From positions 1 to 64,000 of the forward strand of contig CAYRZQ010000004.1 of assembly GCA_964428835.1 (NCBI GenBank): 64,000 bases of DNA, given 5' to 3'. Source of the stretch: JAIXWP01 sp964428835. GTDB lineage: Bacteria; Bacteroidota; Bacteroidia; Flavobacteriales_D; Sanyastnellaceae. Each line of letters begins with the position of its first letter. Within the stretch, counting starts at the first letter, position 1. The notes beneath the pieces are model-generated. The model was not told the origin of the DNA. It saw only the letters and a program-made list of their open reading frames with translations, and searched no databases. The position numbers and the translations under genes are program-made. Below, in pieces: positions 49,354 through 58,500 of this stretch.

Positions 49354-50658
49354 TTGAAGAAAACCAACCTTATTCGTCCAAAAGGATTTTTTTTCCTTTT
49401 GGCCATCTCAGCCTCATTGACATTTTCGGCTCAGACCAACATTAAGTTGATGTGCTATAATGTGCTTAATTATCCTACAGGAAATATCGCAGGGCGTGTA
49501 GATACCCTCAGAAATATCATCGACTATTATCGTCCTGATTTATTGATGCTGCAAGAATTAAAGACCGAGCAAGGACTAATAGACACACGCAACATGATGA
49601 ATGAAATCGGTTATGCCTCATTTGATAATGCCCCGTATGTTCCACAGCAAAGTAATCCTTTTTCAGATTTTCCTCTCCAACAGTCAATCATTTACAATAC
49701 TGATATTTTTGGACTTGCTGAAGACAATCTCATTCTTACCGAGGTAAGGGATATCAATTACTATAAACTTTGGTTGAAGACAGCAAACCTCGCGCAAGAT
49801 AACGATACCACTTTTCTTCATGTTTTTGTGACACACCTCAAAAGCAGCACCGGAGGGGAAAATGAACAGCTGCGATTGCAGATGGCTCAGCAATTTAAAA
49901 ACTACATTAACGACAACCTAGATAGCGACGATTTGATCGTGATCTCGGGAGACTTCAATCTGTATAGCAATTCTGAACCTGCTTATGTTGAGCTTACTGG
50001 TTCAAGCGGGGGAATAAATATGGTAGATCCATTAGCTGATTTGGGAAACTGGTCAAGCTCATCTTTTCCGCATAAGGAGATCTTAACTCAAAGCACTCGC
50101 TCGAGTCAATATGCTGGTGATGGTGCGGGAGGAGGTGTCGATGACCGATTTGACTTCATCATGTTCTCCCCTTCGATAATGCAAACATCAGGGGAATTGA
50201 TTTATGTCGATGACTCTTATCTATCGCTTGGTAATAATGGAGAATGTTATAACCAAAGCATCACCTCTTGCATTTTTGGTAACGACGTGCCCGCGGACGT
50301 CATTCGATCACTTTACTACATGAGTGACCATATTCCCGTAGTATGTGAGCTAACAACATCGCTCGTTCTATCGGTGGACAACAAACGCCGATTGGTTTCC
50401 AGTATAAATTTCCCTCGAGGAAACACCTTTGATCAGAATATACTTATTGGTGTCGAAGGTCAAGAGTATAATAAAGCTGAATTTAGAATCTGTGATCGCA
50501 CTGGTAGTATTATCTCGCAAGGAAAACTAATGGATTCAGGTCAAAATCATCAAATTTTTATTCCGAGTGAACATTTTGCACAAGGAATCTATTTCATTTA
50601 TTTAATACAAGATTCAATCGTCACTACATCGGCAAAATTTGCCGTTATACATCCATGA
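49354..50658 (+). CDS. secreted endonuclease/exonuclease/phosphatase-fold protein with type A T9SS domain
   Basis: 434 residues from TTG at 49354, the only start that includes the signal peptide (KGFFFLLAISASLTFSAQ); the next Met is inside the catalytic domain. The EEP fold is visible as LMCYNVLNY (residues about 32-40), DLLMLQELK (catalytic Glu), VFVTHLKSSTGG, VISGDFNLYS (Asp/Asn pair) and YMSDHIPVVCEL (catalytic His). The C-terminal 85 residues (RICDRTGSIISQGKL, FAQGIYFIYLIQD) are a T9SS type A sorting domain. Probably an extracellular nuclease or phosphodiesterase. It starts 6 nt after xerD and overlaps the YkgJ gene by 4 bp. Confidence 0.88.
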   Translation: MKKTNLIRPKGFFFLLAISASLTFSAQTNIKLMCYNVLNYPTGNIAGRVDTLRNIIDYYRPDLLMLQELKTEQGLIDTRNMMNEIGYASFDNAPYVPQQSNPFSDFPLQQSIIYNTDIFGLAEDNLILTEVRDINYYKLWLKTANLAQDNDTTFLHVFVTHLKSSTGGENEQLRLQMAQQFKNYINDNLDSDDLIVISGDFNLYSNSEPAYVELTGSSGGINMVDPLADLGNWSSSSFPHKEILTQSTRSSQYAGDGAGGGVDDRFDFIMFSPSIMQTSGELIYVDDSYLSLGNNGECYNQSITSCIFGNDVPADVIRSLYYMSDHIPVVCELTTSLVLSVDNKRRLVSSINFPRGNTFDQNILIGVEGQEYNKAEFRICDRTGSIISQGKLMDSGQNHQIFIPSEHFAQGIYFIYLIQDSIVTTSAKFAVIHP

Positions 50659-51257
50659 AAACGTTAACAGGTAAGGTCAGAGCAGTTCAACGAGTTTATT
50701 TAAAGCTCGACCGTGAGATTTCCAAGGTACAATTAGAAAGCGGAATGCACTGTTTGTCAGGTTGCGGTGAGTGTTGCAAAAAGCCTGACATTGAAGCGAC
50801 TCCGTTAGAGTTTCTCCCACTTGCACTCAAATTATATGATGACGGTAGAGCGGAATCCTTTTTGGAAGAACTCCAAAACAATCAATCCTCAACCTGTCAT
50901 GTTTTTCGTCCGTATGTAACGAACTTTGGTGGGCTTTGCAATGAATATCCTTACCGCGGCTTGATATGCCGGTTATTTGGGTTTACTGCTAGAAGAGATA
51001 AAGAAGGCAAACCAGAAATAGTCACTTGTAAGCTTATTAAGACGCATCAGGAAAAGGAATATCAGCAAGCCATTGACAACATTAAAAATGGTAAGCGCAT
51101 CCCAATCATGAGCGAGTTTTACACGCGCCTTTCCTCGATAGACCCTTCCCTATCGCAATTCTATCCAATTAATAAGGCGATGGAAGTAGCCATCGAAACC
51201 GTTTTGCATTATTATGCATACAGGAAACGACGTAAGCCCAACAAAATGGAGGGTTGA
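50655..51257 (+). CDS. YkgJ family cysteine-cluster protein
   Basis: 200 residues. The cysteine cluster CLSGCGECCKKPDIEATPLEF (about residues 33-53) with later Cys in SSTCHVF, GLCNEYPYRGLICRLFGF and VTCK matches the YkgJ/UPF0153 family, predicted to bind zinc or iron; function unknown. The ATG overlaps the stop of the previous gene (ATGA), indicating translational coupling. Confidence 0.9.
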   Translation: MKTLTGKVRAVQRVYLKLDREISKVQLESGMHCLSGCGECCKKPDIEATPLEFLPLALKLYDDGRAESFLEELQNNQSSTCHVFRPYVTNFGGLCNEYPYRGLICRLFGFTARRDKEGKPEIVTCKLIKTHQEKEYQQAIDNIKNGKRIPIMSEFYTRLSSIDPSLSQFYPINKAMEVAIETVLHYYAYRKRRKPNKMEG

Positions 51258-51271
51258 GTTGTTAAGTGGTC

Positions 51272-51736
51272 ATGAAAATTTATTCATTAGAGAAAAAAAT
51301 TCTGCTGAATGCAGACATGGCGACCGTTTGGGATTTTTTTTCATCCCCATATAATCTCAACGAAATCACACCTCCGGATATGAGCTTCGAAATCCTCACG
51401 GATATTAAAGGCAAAAAAATGTTTCCGGGCATGATTATCAATTATAAAGTGCGACCGTTGCTCAATATCCCTTTACGATGGACGACAGAGATTACACATT
51501 GTCGCGACAATGAGTATTTCGTCGATGAACAGCGCTTCGGGCCTTATACCTTCTGGCACCATCTTCACAAATTCGAGCAAAAGCCTAATGGTGTTGAAAT
51601 GACTGATCTTGTGCATTACGCGCTTCCTTTTGGTTTTATCGGTGGTATAGCGAATGCTGTATATGTTCAGAATAGACTGCAAGGTATTTTTGACTACAGA
51701 AATGAAATAATAGACAAGCGCTTCAACGGAAAGTAA
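51272..51736 (+). CDS. SRPBCC (START-like) family protein
   Basis: 154 residues from ATG at 51272; an in-frame GTG two codons upstream is the alternative. It starts with MKIYSLEKKILLNADMATVWDFFSSPYNLNEITP, the pattern of ligand-binding SRPBCC proteins annotated as cell-division-inhibitor-like, followed by MTDLVHYALPFGFIGGIAN. It has no signal peptide. The ligand is unknown. It lies 14 nt after the YkgJ gene and may share its transcript. Confidence 0.85.
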   Translation: MKIYSLEKKILLNADMATVWDFFSSPYNLNEITPPDMSFEILTDIKGKKMFPGMIINYKVRPLLNIPLRWTTEITHCRDNEYFVDEQRFGPYTFWHHLHKFEQKPNGVEMTDLVHYALPFGFIGGIANAVYVQNRLQGIFDYRNEIIDKRFNGK

Positions 51737-51782
51737 CTTAGAATCTTACTCTTCGTAGAAAGGTTTCTACAAACCTTTTACA

Positions 51783-52412
51783 ATGAAGTTGAACCTAACC
51801 TTGATTGTTATTTTCTTTTGTTTGAAATCCTTTTCTCAAAGTCTGCAATTGAACAGCTACGCATCGGACTTTAAGAAAAATCAAATAGGTAGCCGCTTTT
51901 GTAAAGAAGTAACCATTCGCCCAGACGGAAGTAACGACAGCATCTACATCTCGCTTGGAGACTTTAACTCGAGTGGTCAATTGGTAAAGTTTACTTCTTA
52001 CTGCGCAGGTAAAAGGAAGTTATACGAAGAAAGATACGAGTATAATAACGGTACTTGGCCTTCGAAATCCTATGTAATGCATGCATTCAATCAATGGGAA
52101 CAGGTCGAGTTAGAGCACATTTACAACGACAGAGGTCAATTGGTTGCTCGCGTTTGTCCAATTGAGATTAGAAATTTTTGGACGAAGGAGGAGTATTATT
52201 ATGATTCTAATGGCCGAATGGCCAAGTGTATTCGATTTAGAAATGAAGATGGCGCTTATCAATCCCAGGAAATAGAAGAATACTCTTCTACCATTCACTC
52301 TGGTGAAAACACGCCAACATATATCCACGATCACCGTGGATTGCTGATTAATCAGCAACTCCACGGATCTAATGGAAAATCAAAAAGCTATTTATTTTTT
52401 GAATACCGATAG
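51783..52412 (+). CDS. secreted hypothetical protein with YD-like repeats
   Basis: 209 residues. Signal peptide about 1-19 (LKSFSQS). The body has repeated strand-turn units with Tyr and Gly-Gln/Gly-Arg turns: YEYNNGTW, HIYNDRGQLVAR, YYYDSNGRMAKC, YIHDHRGLLINQ, reminiscent of RHS/YD repeats and MORN-like wrap-around strands. No T9SS domain. Function unknown. It is 5 nt from the convergent ettA stop. Confidence 0.65.
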   Translation: MKLNLTLIVIFFCLKSFSQSLQLNSYASDFKKNQIGSRFCKEVTIRPDGSNDSIYISLGDFNSSGQLVKFTSYCAGKRKLYEERYEYNNGTWPSKSYVMHAFNQWEQVELEHIYNDRGQLVARVCPIEIRNFWTKEEYYYDSNGRMAKCIRFRNEDGAYQSQEIEEYSSTIHSGENTPTYIHDHRGLLINQQLHGSNGKSKSYLFFEYR

Positions 52413-52417
52413 TTCGG

Positions 52418-54103
52418 CTATCGAACAAGTTTCTTATACTTTATTCTATGAGGATTGACGTCACCAAGACGTTTGACTTTGTTCTCCTCATATTCACTAA
52501 ATGTACCTTCGAAGAAATAAACTTGGGAATCTCCCTCAAATGCAAGGATGTGGGTACATATTCTATCTAGGAACCATCTATCGTGAGAAATCACAACAGC
52601 GCATCCGGCAAAACTTTCAATACCTTCTTCCAAAGCGCGAAGCGTGTTCACGTCAATGTCATTGGTAGGCTCGTCGAGGAGCAGCACATTGGCTTCTGTT
52701 TTTAAAGTCATGGCAAGGTGTAAACGATTGCGTTCACCACCTGATAGCACGCCTACTTTCTTTTGTTGATCGGCACCTGCGAAGTTGAATTTTGAGCAGT
52801 AAGCACGAGAGTTGATGGATTGCCCTCCAATTTCAATGACTTCGTTTCCACCTGAAATTACCTCGTAAACGGTTTTGTTGGCATCTACATCTTTGTGACG
52901 TTGATCGACATAACCGATCACCACCGTTTCTCCAATTTTAATTGAGCCAGCGTCAGGAGTTTCCTCATTCATAATCATTCGGAATAAAGTGGTTTTACCG
53001 GCGCCGTTTGGTCCAATTACACCGACGATTCCCGCTGGTGGTAATTTGAAATTCAAATTTTCAATTAAAATTCTATCTTCAAATCCCTTTGTAACATTAG
53101 TAAATTCGATGACTTCACTTCCGAGGCGTGGTCCGTTAGGAATTGGAATTTCGAGCTTAGCTTCTTTTTCTCGCTCTCCTTCTGCCATCATGCGATCATA
53201 ATTTTGGAGACGGGCCTTGTTTTTCGCGTGTCTTCCCTTTGGATTCATTCTCACCCACTCCAGCTCGCGCTCAAGAATTTTTCTTCTCTTCGATTCTTGC
53301 TTCTCTTCTTGGGCAAGTCTCTTTGACTTTTGGTCAAGCCATGAAGAATAATTGCCCTGGTAAGGAATACCTTCTCCCCTATCAAGCTCGAGAATCCAAC
53401 CCGCTACGTTGTCGAGGAAGTAACGGTCGTGGGTTACGGCCAATACAGTACCTTGATATTGTTGCAGGTGTTGCTCCAACCACAACACGCTTTCAGCATC
53501 CAAGTGGTTGGTAGGTTCGTCGAGCAAAAGCACGTCAGGTTGCTGTAGCAAGAGTCTGCAGAGGGCTACACGTCTTCTCTCACCACCTGAGAGCATTTGA
53601 ATTTTAGAGTCTTCCGGTGGACAGCGAAGAGCATCCATCGCAATATTAAGTTTGGTATCAAGATCCCAACCACCGAGGCTTTCAATGCGATCTTGCACTT
53701 CCGCTTGTCGGTCCATGAGCTTTTGCATTTTCTCCGGATCGTTGAGAATTTCTTCATCCATGAATGAAGCATTGATTTCTTCATACTCCTTAAGAGCATC
53801 TGTGATGGGCTTAACACCTTCCTCAACGATTTCGCGCACAGTCTTGTTGTCGTCCAATTGAGGCTCTTGTGGGAGATAACCTACGCTATAACCTGGGCTC
53901 CATACCACGTCACCTTGAAATGACTGGTCGAGACCAGCTATAATTTTCATAACGGTGGATTTACCAGCACCGTTCATACCGAGAATACCAATCTTAGCAC
54001 CGTAGTAGAAACTGAGATAGATATCCTTGATTATATGTTTGCCTTGTGGAGTGTACTTATTTACACCCACCATCGAAAAGATAATCTTCTTATCGTCTGA
54101 CAT
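52418..54103 (-). CDS. ettA: energy-dependent translational throttle protein EttA (ABC-F)
   Basis: 561 residues. Two ABC domains: Walker A GMNGAGKST (about 42) and GPNGAGKTT (about 355), signature LSGGERRRVALCRLLL and LSGGERNRLHLAMTL, Walker B LLLDEPTNHLDAES and LLLDEPTNDIDVNT. The interdomain arm (ESKRRKILERELEWVRMNPKGRHAKNKARLQNY) fits the EttA subgroup, as does the start MSDDKKIIFSMVGVNK. EttA binds the ribosomal E-site and gates the first elongation cycle according to ATP/ADP ratio. No membrane domain, so it is not a transporter. Confidence 0.95.
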   Translation of the reverse strand: MSDDKKIIFSMVGVNKYTPQGKHIIKDIYLSFYYGAKIGILGMNGAGKSTVMKIIAGLDQSFQGDVVWSPGYSVGYLPQEPQLDDNKTVREIVEEGVKPITDALKEYEEINASFMDEEILNDPEKMQKLMDRQAEVQDRIESLGGWDLDTKLNIAMDALRCPPEDSKIQMLSGGERRRVALCRLLLQQPDVLLLDEPTNHLDAESVLWLEQHLQQYQGTVLAVTHDRYFLDNVAGWILELDRGEGIPYQGNYSSWLDQKSKRLAQEEKQESKRRKILERELEWVRMNPKGRHAKNKARLQNYDRMMAEGEREKEAKLEIPIPNGPRLGSEVIEFTNVTKGFEDRILIENLNFKLPPAGIVGVIGPNGAGKTTLFRMIMNEETPDAGSIKIGETVVIGYVDQRHKDVDANKTVYEVISGGNEVIEIGGQSINSRAYCSKFNFAGADQQKKVGVLSGGERNRLHLAMTLKTEANVLLLDEPTNDIDVNTLRALEEGIESFAGCAVVISHDRWFLDRICTHILAFEGDSQVYFFEGTFSEYEENKVKRLGDVNPHRIKYKKLVR

Positions 54104-54146
54104 GTAATTGGATTTTGGGCTGCGAAGATAAAAATATCAAAGCATC

Positions 54147-55424
54147 CTATGCAGAATAGATATCAATACAAGTGATTTCTGGCGGCATTCCTACGCGACC
54201 AGGAAATCCTAAAAAGCCAAAGCCTCTATTTATATACAAATATTGATTGCCCTCCGAATACAATCCTCCCCAGCGTTTGTAGCGTAAACTTGCGGGTGAT
54301 AGCTTAATCCCGATGCGCGGTAACTCAACTCCAAACTGCATACCGTGGGTATGTCCAGATAATGTCAAGTCTACTTTCGCCTTGCCTAGTACTTGTTCTT
54401 CCCAATGAGTTGGATCATGAGAAAGTAGAATTTTAAACTCCTCTTCCTTTGTACCCTCTAATGTTTTCGAAAAATCACCATACTGTTGAAAGCCTTTTCC
54501 CCAATTTTCCATACCCAACAGTCGAATAGTCTCACCATCTTTTTCTAACAAGACATTTTGGTTTCGGAGCAAAGTGAAGCCCATTTCGTTATGAATTTCG
54601 ACCAGTCGATTAAAACTTTCTTTTTTCTTGTCAATGTCACTTGGATTGTTCCTATCGAAGCCATAATCTCCATAATCATGATTACCAAGAATAGAGAATT
54701 TCCCTTTTTTTGCGTTCAATGATTTAAAGTGTTCTATCCAAGGCTCCGCTTCAAAAGCATAATTATTAACCATATCCCCTGTAAATACTATATAATCGGG
54801 GTTAAGATTGTTAATCATTTCAATGGCCTCGCGAACTTCTTCATAGCTGTCATCCAGGAAACTTCCTAAGTGTGCGTCGCTGATTTGTACAATACGGGTT
54901 CCATCAAAAGCTTTCGGAAGATTAGGGAAATTGATTTTTTCACTTAAAATTCTGAATGCATATTTTCCTCTTGTTACGCCATATGCAATAGCGCCCATCA
55001 TTAATACACCAGCAGCAAGTCCCAACTGATTGAAGAACTGAAGCCTGTTCATTTTTTGATGGGGTTCGGAACTTATTTGAGATTTCACTTTTTCTGCTGT
55101 CCACTGCCCTATCCAACCAAGGTCATTTAGCAAATGAAAGACTACAAAAATGAGTTTTGGAATAACAAAAATGAACGTTAAAGCCTGAACAAAACTGAAA
55201 AAAGCATAGGATTTTGTTTCCTGCAGCTGCTGAAATCTTGCAATCATTACTATGTAAAGAATCACAGTGATGATACTTGGAATCCACCAAGCCCAGCGCC
55301 ATATTTTTTTCCAAGGAAGCTCCAAATTGGCCGTAAGCTGGCGAATACCTGCATATCCGTATAAATCAATGATGAACATGATAAGGGAAATGCTGCCCAG
55401 AAATATTAAAAATCGTGATGACAT
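54147..55424 (-). CDS. membrane-anchored calcineurin-like metallophosphoesterase
   Basis: 425 residues. Four N-terminal hydrophobic helices (about 4-24, 46-64, 78-104, 132-150), then the metallophosphoesterase domain with metal ligands in VQISDAHLG, FTGDMVNN, LGNHDYGD, LLSHDP and SGHTHGMQFG. Related proteins (YkuE/YaeI type) cleave phosphodiesters such as UDP-diacylglucosamine or related envelope lipids, but substrate is not shown here. TACTTTTG ends 7 nt before its ATG, a candidate -7 element. Confidence 0.9.
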   Translation of the reverse strand: MSSRFLIFLGSISLIMFIIDLYGYAGIRQLTANLELPWKKIWRWAWWIPSIITVILYIVMIARFQQLQETKSYAFFSFVQALTFIFVIPKLIFVVFHLLNDLGWIGQWTAEKVKSQISSEPHQKMNRLQFFNQLGLAAGVLMMGAIAYGVTRGKYAFRILSEKINFPNLPKAFDGTRIVQISDAHLGSFLDDSYEEVREAIEMINNLNPDYIVFTGDMVNNYAFEAEPWIEHFKSLNAKKGKFSILGNHDYGDYGFDRNNPSDIDKKKESFNRLVEIHNEMGFTLLRNQNVLLEKDGETIRLLGMENWGKGFQQYGDFSKTLEGTKEEEFKILLSHDPTHWEEQVLGKAKVDLTLSGHTHGMQFGVELPRIGIKLSPASLRYKRWGGLYSEGNQYLYINRGFGFLGFPGRVGMPPEITCIDIYSA

Positions 55425-55431
55425 ATAATAG

Positions 55432-55439
55432 CAAAAGTA
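55432..55439 (-). promoter_or_regulatory. -7 promoter element (TACTTTTG) of the metallophosphoesterase gene
   Basis: On the minus strand TACTTTTG matches TAnnTTTG and ends 7 nt upstream of the ATG at 55422-55424. Confidence 0.35.
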
Positions 55440-55530
55440 AATTCTCTTGACCCAAGTGCAATTGAAATTTGGGACAATCGGTAGTATTTAATGTTGAATT
55501 AACCCACCAAAGGCATGAAGTGTTCAAAAA

Positions 55531-55566
55531 GCAAAAACCCTCCCCGGCATTGCCGGGGAGGGTTTT
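55531..55566 (-). terminator. strong terminator after the giant T9SS protein gene
   Basis: Fifteen-pair stem AAAACCCTCCCCGGC / GCCGGGGAGGGTTTT with a 3-nt loop and T-run on the minus strand, 28 nt after the stop. Confidence 0.92.
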
Positions 55567-55594
55567 CAATATTCGAAAGATATCTTTCTTCGGT

Positions 55595-58500
55595 TTATTT
55601 GTTGATGATCAAACGACCCATTTCAACCTTTCCACCGTTTGTGAGGCGATACATGTAAACACCAGTTGCCATGTTTGAAGTCTCATAAGATGTCTTGTAT
55701 TCTGTACCTTCTACCACTTCAGAAGCGTAGATCATACCAACACGAGCACCTGCAAGATCAAAGATTTCAATTGTAGCCTTACCGTTTTCAGAAGCTGTGA
55801 ACACGAAGTTAGTCATGTCTGTAGCTGGGTTAGGGAATACTACAACTGCTGTAGCAACTTCGAGTGCAGCTGTTTCTTCAGATGGTGCCACTGGAGCGAT
55901 TGGATCATCATTGAAAGTGCTACCAGCAAATGTGATAGTCTGACAGTGAGATACTTCGTTACCTGAGCAGTCAAATGCAGTCCAACAACGTACAATTGAG
56001 TAGTCTGGGCAGCAATCCAATTCGAAAGCAAAGTCACCAGCACCAGTTACTGTAGAGATTGAAGTTTGGTTTGGCAATACGAAAGTACCGCTGTATGTAA
56101 ACCAACCACCGAATCCATTGTCAGCAGCATTGTAGTTGTTAGCACCATTACCCAATTGGAATCCGAAGTAGTTGTTTGAAGGAGCGTGATTCAAGTTCAA
56201 AGAAGAACCTGCATAATCACCCCATCCTACCAATTCAGCACCTTCACCGTTTTGCAACAAGAAGTAGAACCAGTCTTGATAGTTAGCATCAACACCACCG
56301 CAATCAGCTTTGAAGCTAGTTGGGAAAGATTGTGATGACCACTCAGCCCAATCCTTCTTACCTGTGAAGGTTACGTTTACGTTGAAACCAGCGTTAGCAT
56401 TGTATGCGTTCTGAAGAACAGCAGTCACAACAACACTTCCGTTAGGATATTCTACGAAATCACCACTTTGAACCACATAGAAGCGGTGTGCAGAAGGCAT
56501 ATTGAAGAGTGCCATTGCCCAAGCTGTTGGGTAGTTACATGGATTGCCGGCTGGCAATGCAGGAGTCAACAAGTTGCAATCAGCGATAGAACCTTCTGCT
56601 GGCATATCACCAACATAAGTTTCAGTGTAGATTACTTCAATGTTTTCAGTGCAATTGTCAGTAGCTTCTACAACTGGAGCAGCAGGAATTGCATCTTCAC
56701 AAGCCAACACGATGTTAGCAGGCTCCATAGACAATACTGGAGCTTCTTCGTCAGCAACAGTGATTGTGTATGAAGTGGTAGCAATATTGCCACACTCATC
56801 TTCTGCAACATAAGAAACCAAAATAACTTGGTTACCGCATTCGTCAGAAGACTGAACAGTAGAAGTTCTATCTACAGTAGCTTCACCACACTCATCACCA
56901 GCAGTCAATTCTACTAGAGCTGGGATTTCAGAAGCACAAGCAACAGTTACGTTTTCAACAGAACCATTGAAGAATGGCGCAACGTTATCATAAACGAAAG
57001 CAGTGCGAGAAATAGTGCTAATGTTACCACAAGCATCTTCAGCAGACCAAGTGCGAGTTACAGTGTAGCCGCATAGATCAATTTCTTCGTTGTATGAATT
57101 TTCACTGATTACATCTTCAAATGTTACAGTTGGAGTCGAACACAAATCAGTAGCTTCAGCCATATCAAATCCGTTGTAAGATCCGCAGTATATCAAGAAG
57201 TCATCTGGAACTGATGTGAATTCTGGAGCCACTTCGTCAATTACAGTGATGGTTTGTGTGTGAGTTGCCTCATTACCACAATCATCAGTTGCTACCCAAG
57301 TGCGCACAAGTGTGTAAGTACCTGCACAGTCACCAGCGATAGTTTCTTCAGAGTATGAAGGAGCGATATCACCAGCGCAAACATCAGAAGCAGCAGCATC
57401 TTCAAGTTGGATCATACCTCCACACTGAGCTGTAAAGCTTTCAGGAGCATAAGTGAAGAATGGATTAGTGTTGTCCTCAATTCTGATTACCTGATCTACA
57501 GTCAACTCGTTTCCGCAGTTGTCAGTAGCAGTCCAAGAGCGAGTGATAACTTCTACGCAACCGTCCATAGAGGTGCTGCTAGCGAAATCAACATCCAATT
57601 CTTCGTCACAGTTGTCTGTAAACATTGGCTCAAATCCTGGGATTGGATCACCACACTCAACAGTGAGGTCAGCCGGTTCTTCTTCGATTTCAGGATTTAC
57701 AGAATCAACCAAAGTAATGATTTGTTGGAAAGTAGAAGTGTTACCGCACTCATCAGATACTACATAGTTTCTAATGATACGACCTTGACATCCACCTGAT
57801 ACCATATCATCTGAGTAATCAAATGAAATACTGTTACAAACATCCGTAGCTTCGATGAATACTCCATCGTAATCGTCACATGGACGCTCGATTTCTACAG
57901 AACCAGTAATAGCTGGTGCAGTAGTATCTTCTTTAGTGAAGAACTGATAGAATGATTCAGAAACATTACCACAAGCATCGGTGGCAGTATAAATCAATGC
58001 ACCGTATGAGTAGCATGAATTGTCAACAAAGAGGGTTTCTGCAACAGCAACTTCTACGAGGCTGCAGTTGTCTGAAACTGGAGGCTGAATACCAACAACT
58101 TCTTCATCACATTCAAATGAAAGTTCATAAACTGCATTTTCAAGATCAAACTCAGGAGCAGTAGTATCTGCTACATTGATTTCTTGAACAGCTACTTCAG
58201 TATTTCCACAATTGTCAGTAGCAGTGAAAGTACGAGTGATTACATAGTTGCTTGGGCAGTCGCCGAAGATTGTATCTACAACAACTGTAACAGTTGGAAC
58301 AGAGCACAAATCGTCTGCAATTGCATTCTCATAAACTAGCTCATCATCACACTCTGCGCTGTAGCTTTCTGGAATGCTTGTGAAGAATGGATCTTGAGTA
58401 TCAACTACAGTGATGATTTGATCAACAGTTGTAGTGTTACCGCAATTGTCTTCAGCCACCCATTGAGCTACGTAGTATCCAGTGCATCCTTGTGCGAAGT